Origin: CAYJNO01 sp044432885 | Lineage (GTDB): Bacteria; Bacillota_I; Bacilli_A; Erysipelotrichales; Erysipelotrichaceae | Reading direction: 5' to 3' | DNA: 5,165 nucleotides | Assembly: GCA_044432885.1 (NCBI GenBank) | Contig: JAWXUG010000117.1 | Location: forward strand, 1-5,165 | Part shown: piece by piece, positions 1 to 5,165 of the stretch | Layout of the letters: each line of letters begins with the position of its first letter | Numbering within the stretch: position 1 is the stretch's first letter | Notes under the pieces: model-generated | What the model was told of the DNA's origin: nothing | What the model saw: the letters and a program-made list of their open reading frames with translations, nothing else | The model's database searches: none | Position numbers and translations under genes: made by a program

Positions 1-19
1 CATATTTTAAAGTTAAATG

Positions 20-28
20 TGCTATAAT
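20..28 (+). promoter_or_regulatory. Extended -10 promoter of the rnf operon
   Basis: The sequence TGCTATAAT contains a perfect TATAAT hexamer at 23-28 preceded by the extended -10 dinucleotide TG at 20-21. A -35 box at normal spacing would fall at about positions -1 to 6, so it is cut off by or lies at the window edge; the visible bases CATATT are a poor match. Transcription would be expected to start near 34-37, giving a leader of about 25 bases before rnfC. This is a sigma-A type housekeeping promoter by motif; no operator is visible, but upstream sequence is missing. Confidence 0.6.
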
Positions 29-40
29 AATAACTGAATG

Positions 41-55
41 AAAGGAATGGTGGGG
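41..55 (+). promoter_or_regulatory. Ribosome-binding region of rnfC
   Basis: Two purine-rich blocks lie before the rnfC ATG at 60: AAAGGA (41-46), 13 bases away, and GGTGGGG (49-55), 4 bases away. Neither has ideal spacing, but together they are the only Shine-Dalgarno-like signal. An in-frame TGA at 39-41 excludes any upstream start, and the next in-frame ATG at 81 has no such site before it, so 60 is the best start. Confidence 0.55.
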
Positions 56-59
56 AATA

Positions 60-1349
60 ATGGATTTTTTAATTGGTCCTATGAAAAAACATTTAAATGG
101 TCATAAAGAATTAACAGCTCATAATGAGGTTGTTAGTTATTTAAGTGCACCTAAACTATATATTCCACTTATGCATGGTCCTGCTAAAATTGAAGTTTTA
201 GTAAATGAAGGTGATTATGTTAAGGTTGGAACGTTATTAGCGCATAGAAATGATCACTTTTATGTACCAATGTTTGCATCTTGCTCAGGTGTAGTAAAAG
301 GTGTTGAAAAGAGAATGCATTCTAGTTTAAGAATGGTTGAACATCTTGTGATTGAAAATGATCAAAAATATACAGTTGAGGATAACTTATCTGTACTTGA
401 TTATCAAAAAGCAAGTGAGGAAGAAATTGCAGCATTTATCAAAGAAAAAGGTATTGTTGGTCAAGGAGGAGCTGGTTTTCCAACTTATATCAAATATCAA
501 AATGTTAAGGGGTGCGAACGCTTAATTATTAATGCAGTTGAGTGTGAACCTTACATTACTGCAGACTATGCTGGTCTTGAATTGTATATGGATGATTTCA
601 AAGATGGGGTACAAGCTTTATTTAAAGCTTCAAAAGCACCACTTTGTCAAATTGCCATTAAATCAACTAAGCCAGAAATGATCGAAAAATTAAAAGAAGC
701 TTTTAAAGATGTAAAAGGAGTTGAAATTTCTGCAGTTCCAGATGCTTATCCAATGGGATGGGAAAGAACTTTAATTTATACATTAACTAAAAAACGCTAT
801 GATCGTTTACCAATCGAGGTGGGTTGTATTGTCTCTAATGAAACTACAGCAATCGCTCTTGGTAAGGCAATGAGAACAGGGGTTCCTGTTGTTGAAAAAA
901 TGATTACAGTAAGCGGGGATGGTATTGCGAAACCATCTAATGTGATTTGCAGTGTTGGAACAGTGGCAAAAGAAATTTTAGAGTTTTTAGGTGGAACAAC
1001 TGCTGAAGAAATTCAATTAATTGCTGGTGGACCGATGATGGGTAGTGCAATGACTAGCGATCAAATCGTAATTGGCAGTGCAAATAACGCATTAACTGTA
1101 TTGAAATATCAAGAGGTAGATCCAATTGGTTGTCTACGTTGTGGAACTTGTGTTGATCACTGTCCTTCAGGTTTACAACCAGTAAACATTAATAATGCAG
1201 AGAAAGCTAAAAATTTAGATCGTATTGTTGATTTAAAAGCTGATCAATGTATTGAATGTGGAATGTGTACCTTTGTATGTCCTTCAAAAATTGCGGTAAC
1301 AGAAGGCGTGCGTCGTGCTAAACGTGTACTAGCACTTAAAAAGAAATAG
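60..1349 (+). CDS. rnfC: Rnf electron transport complex subunit RnfC
   Basis: This is the cytoplasmic NADH-handling subunit of the Rnf complex, which passes electrons between NAD(H) and the membrane subunits. The 429-residue length fits the short clostridial type rather than the long enterobacterial RsxC with its C-terminal repeats. In order: an N-terminal RnfC domain with a lipoyl-like stretch (EGDYVKVG, about 50-57); the FMN/NADH-binding loop related to the complex I 51-kDa subunit (GQGGAGFP, 134-141); the conserved ECEPY segment (161-165); an SLBB-type region (about 280-330); then two [4Fe-4S] motifs of the CxxCxxCxxxCP type, C358/C361/C364/C368 and C397/C400/C403/C407. No signal peptide or membrane segment is seen, as expected for a peripheral cytoplasmic protein. 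It is the first gene after the promoter and is followed 17 bases later by rnfD. The N-terminal GGIHPP-like motif common in RnfC is not recognisable (KKHLNGHKELT instead). Assignment is near certain from motifs and context. Confidence 0.97.
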   Translation: MDFLIGPMKKHLNGHKELTAHNEVVSYLSAPKLYIPLMHGPAKIEVLVNEGDYVKVGTLLAHRNDHFYVPMFASCSGVVKGVEKRMHSSLRMVEHLVIENDQKYTVEDNLSVLDYQKASEEEIAAFIKEKGIVGQGGAGFPTYIKYQNVKGCERLIINAVECEPYITADYAGLELYMDDFKDGVQALFKASKAPLCQIAIKSTKPEMIEKLKEAFKDVKGVEISAVPDAYPMGWERTLIYTLTKKRYDRLPIEVGCIVSNETTAIALGKAMRTGVPVVEKMITVSGDGIAKPSNVICSVGTVAKEILEFLGGTTAEEIQLIAGGPMMGSAMTSDQIVIGSANNALTVLKYQEVDPIGCLRCGTCVDHCPSGLQPVNINNAEKAKNLDRIVDLKADQCIECGMCTFVCPSKIAVTEGVRRAKRVLALKKK

Positions 1350-1353
1350 TTAA

Positions 1354-1360
1354 GGGAGGA
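1354..1360 (+). promoter_or_regulatory. Ribosome-binding site of rnfD
   Basis: GGGAGGA lies 6 bases before the ATG at 1367, an almost ideal Shine-Dalgarno site. It fixes the rnfD start and occupies most of the 17-base gap after rnfC, leaving no room for a terminator or separate promoter. Confidence 0.8.
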
Positions 1361-1366
1361 ATAAAA

Positions 1367-2785
1367 ATGAAATACGTATTTAAACCAGCACCTAACTATC
1401 GTACAAAAGATTCAACACTTCGTATTATGAACGATTTAACAATCGGTCTTGTAGCTGTGTTACTCTTTGCATTATACAATGCAAGTACATTCTCGGGTGC
1501 CAACGTTACACATTTAGTAATGTTAACTGTAAGTGCTGTAGTAACTTCATTTGTTGTTGAAATTGCATTTGCAAAAATGATGAAACAAAATGTTATGAAG
1601 TGTATTAAATCTTCATTTCCATGGGTGACACCACTTATTTTAGTCTTAATTTGTCCAATGAACACAAGTGTATATGCTGTGGTTGTATGTACATTTATTG
1701 GGGTTTTATTTGGTAAATTAGTTTTTGGTGGTTTTGGTCACAATATTTTCAATCCAGCAGCTGTCGGTCGTGCTGTTCTAGCTGCTTCGTTTATGAGCTC
1801 TGTAGCTGTAGATGTAGTTACTGGTGCAACGCCAACGGCAACGATGGCTTCATTAGGATGGGCTACTTCTACTGAAAGTTTCAATACAATGATTGAAGCA
1901 TTTGGTGGATTACAAGGAATGTTAATGGGCACTTATGCAGGTGCATTAGGAGAAACTTGTTCGATTTTAATTATTCTAGTAGGTATTTTCTATGCTGTTC
2001 GTAACGTTATCGACTGGCGAGTACCGGTGGTATATATTGCTACTATCTTTCTAGGTGCAAGTCTTGTTGCAGTTGTATTTGGCATGGGTGTATGGTATCC
2101 ATTATTCCATGTATTAACTGGAGGTGCATTATTTGGTGCAGTCTTCATGTTAACAGATCCTGTAACAAATCCAACAACAAGAGTTGGACGTCTTGTATTT
2201 GCAATGGGTGCTGGTTTCTTAACATTGACTATTCGTCTTGTTGCAAACTTACCTGAGGGAGTATTATTCTCTATCTTGATTATGAATATGATGGTTCCAA
2301 CCATTGATCGTTTATTTGATGGTCAACAGTTCTATCAAAGTAAAAAACATATCAGCGTTTTAGCAGCTGTTGCATTAGTAGGTTTAGTTGTAATTGGTGT
2401 ATGTGCATCTACACTTGAACCAAAAGAGGTAGCAGCTGAAGGTAGTTATAATGCTGGTTCTAGCATTAGCTTAGCTGATGATTTCAGCGCAAATAATGCA
2501 GAAGTACTTAGTGTTGATGGAAATGTATATCATGTGAAATCATTTGGTTTTGCAGGAGACAATGAATTTGATATTACCATCGTTGATGGTGTTGTAGAAA
2601 GTGTAGTATTTACAGCCTTCAATGACACAGTAGGTCTTGGTGATTTAGCTGATAATTCAGCGTTCTTAGCTACTTTTGTTGGGGCGAGCGATGATAGCTT
2701 CACAACAGATGCAGTAAGTTCTGCTACAATGACTTCAAAAGCGGTTGCAGCTGCAGTAGCTACAGCGCTAGAAAGTGCAAAGTAG
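1367..2785 (+). CDS. rnfD: Rnf subunit RnfD with C-terminal FMN-binding extension
   Basis: RnfD is an integral membrane subunit of the NqrB/RnfD family that carries a covalently bound FMN and takes part in ion-coupled electron transfer. Residues 1 to about 325 form the usual core with roughly ten hydrophobic segments. It includes the conserved GGFGHNIFNPAAVGR stretch (121-135), the flavin attachment motif TGAT (152-155, predicted FMN on T155, preceded by D149) and TDPVTNPTT (263-271). The protein is 472 residues, well over 100 longer than ordinary RnfD. After a charged loop containing SKK (325-327) there is an additional hydrophobic helix (about 328-348), a short linker, and a domain at about 366-472 resembling FMN_bind. 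It ends with D448-A-V-S-S-A-T454, which fits the ApbE flavinylation consensus Dxx(S/T)xA(T/S). Positive charges before the extra helix place the added domain outside the cell, where ApbE acts. Six bases separate it from rnfG. The core assignment is very sure; flavinylation of the extension is inferred. Confidence 0.95.
   Translation: MKYVFKPAPNYRTKDSTLRIMNDLTIGLVAVLLFALYNASTFSGANVTHLVMLTVSAVVTSFVVEIAFAKMMKQNVMKCIKSSFPWVTPLILVLICPMNTSVYAVVVCTFIGVLFGKLVFGGFGHNIFNPAAVGRAVLAASFMSSVAVDVVTGATPTATMASLGWATSTESFNTMIEAFGGLQGMLMGTYAGALGETCSILIILVGIFYAVRNVIDWRVPVVYIATIFLGASLVAVVFGMGVWYPLFHVLTGGALFGAVFMLTDPVTNPTTRVGRLVFAMGAGFLTLTIRLVANLPEGVLFSILIMNMMVPTIDRLFDGQQFYQSKKHISVLAAVALVGLVVIGVCASTLEPKEVAAEGSYNAGSSISLADDFSANNAEVLSVDGNVYHVKSFGFAGDNEFDITIVDGVVESVVFTAFNDTVGLGDLADNSAFLATFVGASDDSFTTDAVSSATMTSKAVAAAVATALESAK
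1820..1831 (+). other. RnfD core covalent FMN attachment motif
   Basis: Codons for T152-G-A-T155 within DVVTGATPTA match the conserved RnfD/NqrB flavinylation site, where FMN is joined by a phosphoester bond to the last threonine by the ApbE flavin transferase. This is the site normally present in RnfD. Confidence 0.85.
2462..2782 (+). other. Extra FMN-binding domain fused to RnfD (residues 366-472)
   Basis: This part of rnfD encodes a soluble domain not found in ordinary RnfD. It shows the FMN_bind layout: a GNVYHVKSFGF strand region, an I.IVDGVVESVV strand pair, a FNDTVGLGD loop (418-426), a FVGA segment (437-440) and the attachment-type motif VSSATMTS (450-457; nucleotides 2717-2728 encode SSAT). 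Predicted flavin residue is T454. The glycine of the common SGAT motif is serine here. Close similarity to the added domains of the neighbouring RnfG supports the assignment. Confidence 0.8.
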
Positions 2786-2791
2786 GGTGAG
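2786..2791 (+). promoter_or_regulatory. Ribosome-binding site of rnfG, ambiguous start
   Basis: GGTGAG directly abuts an ATG at 2792 and lies 3 bases before a second in-frame ATG at 2795. GGTGA can pair with the 5' part of the anti-Shine-Dalgarno sequence, which would place the second ATG at more normal spacing. The true RnfG start may therefore be 2795, one residue shorter than listed. Confidence 0.5.
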
Positions 2792-4006
2792 ATGATGAAA
2801 AAAATTATTAGTTTAATGGCTTTCTTAGGATTAGTAAGTGCTATCAGCGGAGGCGTATTAGCATACGTTAATAGCATTACTGCTCCAATTATCGCAAATA
2901 TGTCAATTGCACAAGAAAAAGCAAACTTGGAAATTATTTTTCCAGGAACAACTTATGAAGAAGTAAGTCTTGCAGATGAAACAGGACTTGTGACAGGTGG
3001 TTATATTGCTCAAAATGAAGGTTATATTTATAAAGCTGAAGTTTATGGGTATTCATCAACTCCTATCATCTTTATGGTAGGGATTGATAATGATGGTGCG
3101 ATTGCTGGATTTAGCGTTTTATCGCATCAAGAAACAAGCGGTATTGGTAGTCGTATTGCGACAGACGAATATAGCAATCTTGTATTAGGGCTAACAGCTA
3201 GTGATACAGTCGATACATTATCTGGCGCTACGGTTTCAACAAGTGCTGTAAAAGGCGGAATTGAAGCAATTTTCGAAGAATACAATAATGCTTTAGGATT
3301 AGGGCCTATTGAAAAAGATGAAGAACCAGAAGCAGAAGTAGAAGTTGAAACAGCACTTACTTTAGCAGCTGAGTTTAGCGCTACAATTGATACTATTGAA
3401 GAAGGGGTGTATACTGTTTATTCAAAAGGATTTGAAGGGGAACATAAGGTTATCGTTACTATTATCGATGGAGTTATTGATTCTGTTGTAATTGAGGAAT
3501 TTGTCAATAATGATGGTATTGGAACGGATGTAAACTCTGATGATTTCTTAGCTCAATTTAGTGGTTTATCTGTAAGTGATGATACAACTGAATTAGATGT
3601 AATAAGCGGCGCTACAGTGTGTAGTGAAGCGATTATTGGTGCTGTGGCTACGGCGGCTCAAGATGCTGCAAGTGCTGCATCCGTAAATACGGATGGAAGC
3701 ACAACAACATTCGCTAATGTTGAAGCCTATGGATTTACTTACCAAACAACTTCAGCAGATGCTAACATTTTGACAGTTGTGTGTGATAGTGAAACAGGAA
3801 GCGTGGTTAGTGTTAGCGTTGATCAATTTAATGATACTGTAGGGCTTGGTGATCAAGCAACTACCTCAGAATATTTAGAAACATTCGTTGGTGCTACACT
3901 TGATAGCATTGATGGTGTAGATACAGTAAGTGGTGCAACAATGACTTCATCATCAATCATTGAAGCAGTTAAAATTTGCTTACAAAATATGATGGAGGGA
4001 GCATAA
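2792..4006 (+). CDS. rnfG: Rnf subunit RnfG with three FMN-binding domains
   Basis: RnfG is the membrane-anchored, extracytoplasmic flavoprotein of the Rnf complex, carrying FMN bound covalently to a threonine. The usual protein is about 180-220 residues with one FMN_bind domain; this one has 404 residues and three. An N-terminal membrane anchor (about 5-26, no lipobox cysteine) is followed by the genuine RnfG domain (about 75-165) with the family loop HQETSGIG (112-119) and SGAT at 144-147. An acidic linker (about 173-187, rich in Glu) leads to domain 2 (about 188-292, SGAT at 272-275). An Ala/Ser/Thr-rich linker then leads to domain 3 (about 306-400, FNDTVGLGD loop at 346-354, SGAT at 380-383). 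Each SGAT is preceded by Asp three residues upstream, as the ApbE consensus requires. The reading frame is continuous with no sign of frameshift. Residues are numbered from the ATG at 2792; 2795 is an equally possible start. It is followed after one base by rnfE. Identity as RnfG is sure from domain 1 and operon order; the role of domains 2 and 3 is inferred. Confidence 0.94.
   Translation: MMKKIISLMAFLGLVSAISGGVLAYVNSITAPIIANMSIAQEKANLEIIFPGTTYEEVSLADETGLVTGGYIAQNEGYIYKAEVYGYSSTPIIFMVGIDNDGAIAGFSVLSHQETSGIGSRIATDEYSNLVLGLTASDTVDTLSGATVSTSAVKGGIEAIFEEYNNALGLGPIEKDEEPEAEVEVETALTLAAEFSATIDTIEEGVYTVYSKGFEGEHKVIVTIIDGVIDSVVIEEFVNNDGIGTDVNSDDFLAQFSGLSVSDDTTELDVISGATVCSEAIIGAVATAAQDAASAASVNTDGSTTTFANVEAYGFTYQTTSADANILTVVCDSETGSVVSVSVDQFNDTVGLGDQATTSEYLETFVGATLDSIDGVDTVSGATMTSSSIIEAVKICLQNMMEGA
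3014..3286 (+). other. RnfG FMN-binding domain 1 (canonical)
   Basis: Residues 75-165 correspond to the ordinary RnfG FMN_bind domain, with the HxETxGxG loop and D141-T-L-S-G-A-T147. The SGAT codons are 3221-3232. This is the site expected to work in the normal RnfC-D-G pathway. Confidence 0.85.
3353..3667 (+). other. RnfG FMN-binding domain 2 (added)
   Basis: Residues 188-292 repeat the FMN_bind layout: GVYTVYSKGF, then I.IIDGVIDSVV, a weakly conserved loop EFVNNDGIG, and D269-V-I-S-G-A-T275 (SGAT codons 3605-3616). A cysteine (C277) occupies the position held by Ser or Thr in the other attachment motifs. Its first half is closest to the first half of the RnfD extension. Confidence 0.8.
3707..3991 (+). 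other. RnfG FMN-binding domain 3 (added)
   Basis: Residues 306-400 form a third FMN_bind domain with the QFNDTVGLGD loop, a FVGAT segment and D377-T-V-S-G-A-T383-M-T-S (SGAT codons 3929-3940). The loop and the ATMTS ending are identical to those in the RnfD C-terminal extension, marking the two as close paralogous modules. Confidence 0.82.
3994..4000 (+). promoter_or_regulatory. Ribosome-binding site of rnfE inside rnfG
   Basis: GGAGGGA lies within the last rnfG codons, 7-8 bases before the rnfE ATG at 4008. With only one base between the rnfG stop (4004-4006) and the start, translation of the two genes is probably coupled. Confidence 0.8.
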
Positions 4007-4007
4007 G

Positions 4008-4643
4008 ATGAAAAACTTAATGTCTGGATTTTTTAAAGAAAACCCTGTATTAGTATTATATTTAGGAATATGTTCAGCACTTGCAATTTCAACTTCATTA
4101 GATAATGCGATTGGTATGGGTGTTGCCGTAATTGTTGTTCTTATTATGTCAAATACAATCATTTCATTATTAAGAAAATTTATACCTGATGAAATCCGTA
4201 TTCCAGTTTATATCGTAGTTATTGCTACCCTTGTTAAAGCTTGTGAAATGTTAATTCATGCATATCTACCAAGCTTATATGAAGCATTGGGTGTGTTTAT
4301 TTCTTTAATTGTTGTTAATTGCATTATTTTAGGACGTGCGGAAGCATTTGCTAGTAAAAATGGTGTTGTAGCATCTATTTTAGATGGATTAAGCATGGGA
4401 CTTGGTTATACTTTTACCCTTGTCTTAATTTCAGGAGTCAGACAAATTCTTGGTACAGGTGCTCTTAGTTTAAGTAACCCATTAACTAGCCAAGTAATCT
4501 TTGATATTCAATTGATTCCAGCAGGATATGAGATTGGATTATTTACAACCTCTGCTGGTGCATTTATTACATTTGCATTATTCGCTGCCTTATTCGGTAT
4601 GATCAAAGACAAATTAGCAGCTAAAGAAAAGGGGGCTAAATAA
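4008..4643 (+). CDS. rnfE: Rnf complex membrane subunit RnfE
   Basis: RnfE belongs to the NqrD/RnfE family of six-helix membrane proteins and pairs with the homologous RnfA in inverted topology. In structurally studied Rnf/Nqr complexes two cysteines from each partner hold an iron-sulfur centre in the membrane. Here the matching residues are C22 (in LGICSALAIS) and C105 (in VVNCIILGRAEAFASKN). The 211-residue length is normal and hydrophobic segments cover nearly the whole chain. The motifs NPVLVLYLG (12-20), NCIILGRAEAF (104-114) and DGLSMGLGYTFTL (126-138) are typical of the family. The residue after C22 is serine where proline is common (CP), a small deviation. The stop codon overlaps the rnfA start by one base. 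NqrD is excluded by the rnfC/rnfG/rnfA context. Confidence 0.96.
   Translation: MKNLMSGFFKENPVLVLYLGICSALAISTSLDNAIGMGVAVIVVLIMSNTIISLLRKFIPDEIRIPVYIVVIATLVKACEMLIHAYLPSLYEALGVFISLIVVNCIILGRAEAFASKNGVVASILDGLSMGLGYTFTLVLISGVRQILGTGALSLSNPLTSQVIFDIQLIPAGYEIGLFTTSAGAFITFALFAALFGMIKDKLAAKEKGAK
4631..4635 (+). promoter_or_regulatory. Ribosome-binding site of rnfA inside rnfE
   Basis: A GGGGG run preceded by AAAA lies within the 3' end of rnfE, 7 bases before the rnfA ATG at 4643. The stop and start codons share one base (TAATG), an arrangement that usually allows terminating ribosomes to restart. Confidence 0.7.
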
Positions 4644-5165
4644 TGGAAAACATTTTCTCAATCTTTCTTGCAGCATTATTAATTAATAATATTATCTTAT
4701 CTAAATTTTTAGGTATGTGTCCTTTCTTAGGGGTATCTAAGAAATCTTCATCAGCAATTGGGATGGGACTTGCAGTTACCTTTGTTATCTTAGGTGCTTC
4801 TATTTTCACCTATGTATTGTATTACGCAATCCTTGTACCATTTGAACTTGAATATATGAATTTAATTACCTTTATCTTAGTTATTGCATCATTTGTGCAA
4901 TTTACAGAGTTGGTTATTAAAAAATATTCACCTTCTTTATATCGTTCTTTAGGGATATATCTTCCTTTAATTACAACAAACTGTGCTGTGTTATATGTTG
5001 CTTTAGACAACATTAGCAGTGGATATAATTTTGTTGAAATGATTACCAGTGCACTTGGGGTTTCTCTTGGGTTCACAATGGTCCTTTATATCTTCTCATC
5101 TATTCGTGAGCGTTTAGATAGTGCAGATACACCAAAATATTTTAAAGGAAACCCAATCGCTTTAA
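4643..5165 (+). CDS. rnfA: Rnf complex membrane subunit RnfA, 3' end cut off by window
   Basis: RnfA is the inverted-topology partner of RnfE in the membrane core, helping to hold the intramembrane Fe-S centre. The frame is open from the ATG at 4643 to the last base: 174 full codons and no stop. The family is usually about 190-193 residues, so roughly 17-20 residues lie outside the window. Signature segments are present: NNIILSKFLGMCPFLGVSKK (15-34) with C26, VQFTELVIKKYSPSLYRSLG (85-104), LPLITTNCAVLYVAL (107-121) with C114, and SIRERLDSADTPKYFKGNPI near the end. The two cysteines match the conserved ligand positions. The truncation is an edge effect, not a broken gene. rnfB would be expected next. 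Confidence 0.96.
   Translation, partial: MENIFSIFLAALLINNIILSKFLGMCPFLGVSKKSSSAIGMGLAVTFVILGASIFTYVLYYAILVPFELEYMNLITFILVIASFVQFTELVIKKYSPSLYRSLGIYLPLITTNCAVLYVALDNISSGYNFVEMITSALGVSLGFTMVLYIFSSIRERLDSADTPKYFKGNPIAL

Noticed and set aside
47..106. Short + strand frame of 19 codons starting with ATG at 47
   Set aside because: It overlaps the rnfC start out of frame, has a Shine-Dalgarno match directly against its ATG, and encodes nothing recognisable.
1396..1665. Open frame of 89 codons on the - strand inside rnfD
   Set aside because: It lies wholly antisense to the RnfD membrane core, has no ribosome-binding site worth noting and no recognisable domain.
1738..2304. Two further - strand open frames (1738-1932 and 1990-2304) within rnfD
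   Set aside because: Both are antisense shadows of strongly conserved RnfD sequence with no family resemblance.
2530..2877. 115-codon - strand open frame across the rnfD/rnfG junction
   Set aside because: It is antisense to the RnfD tail and RnfG anchor; its apparent hydrophobic and Ala/Thr-rich character mirrors the composition of those regions.
2462..3991. Possible DNA-level direct repeats between the rnfD and rnfG FMN domains
   Set aside because: Similarity is clear in protein but the DNA differs at many third positions, so no long nucleotide repeat can be claimed.
3980..4162. 60-codon - strand open frame over the rnfG/rnfE junction
   Set aside because: Antisense to canonical rnfE sequence and without any recognisable motif.
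4822..5076. 84-codon - strand open frame
   Set aside because: It is antisense to rnfA, whose + strand frame has clear family signatures over the same bases.
60..5165. Na+-translocating NADH:quinone reductase (Nqr) operon as an alternative identity
   Set aside because: The first gene is RnfC with two [4Fe-4S] motifs rather than NqrA, and the order C-D-G-E-A is that of Rnf.
4643..5165. rnfA as a truncated pseudogene
   Set aside because: The frame is intact to the last base and shortness is due to the window edge.

Overview
The window holds most of one operon on the + strand encoding the membrane-bound Rnf complex, a ferredoxin:NAD+ oxidoreductase that couples electron transfer to Na+ or H+ translocation. 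The order is rnfC, rnfD, rnfG, rnfE, rnfA, the usual order in anaerobic Firmicutes. rnfA runs off the right edge; rnfB, which normally follows it, is not in the window. The DNA is AT-rich, codons favour A/T at third positions, and the Shine-Dalgarno sites are strong and purine-rich. Tryptophan is read from TGG with no in-frame TGA, so the standard bacterial code fits. This suggests a low-GC anaerobic or facultative Bacillota or close relative (Erysipelotrichia-type lineages are plausible), but the sequence alone does not fix the taxon.

Layout: positions 1-59 hold an extended -10 promoter (TGCTATAAT, 20-28), a short leader and a purine-rich ribosome-binding region. rnfC follows at 60-1349, rnfD at 1367-2785, rnfG at 2792-4006, rnfE at 4008-4643 and rnfA from 4643 to the edge. 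Gaps are 17, 6, 1 and -1 bases, so the genes are almost certainly co-transcribed and partly translationally coupled. No stretch longer than 59 bases lacks a gene. I see no terminator, RNA gene, mobile element, CRISPR array or long DNA repeat.

How the parts work together: RnfC is the cytoplasmic NADH/FMN module with two [4Fe-4S] clusters. RnfD and RnfG carry covalent FMN attached through threonine. RnfE and RnfA are inverted membrane homologues expected to share an intramembrane Fe-S centre through two cysteines each. RnfB, not seen here, would take electrons from ferredoxin.

The unusual part is the number of flavin sites. RnfG is about twice the usual length and has three FMN-binding domains, each with an S-G-A-T attachment motif, where one is normal. 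RnfD has, besides its usual T-G-A-T site, an extra C-terminal transmembrane helix and an added extracytoplasmic FMN-binding domain with an S-S-A-T motif. The added domains of RnfD and RnfG resemble each other closely. The operon could therefore encode up to five covalent flavins outside the membrane instead of two. I infer a multi-flavin Rnf variant, perhaps serving extra extracytoplasmic electron transfer; whether it has been described before cannot be decided from sequence alone.
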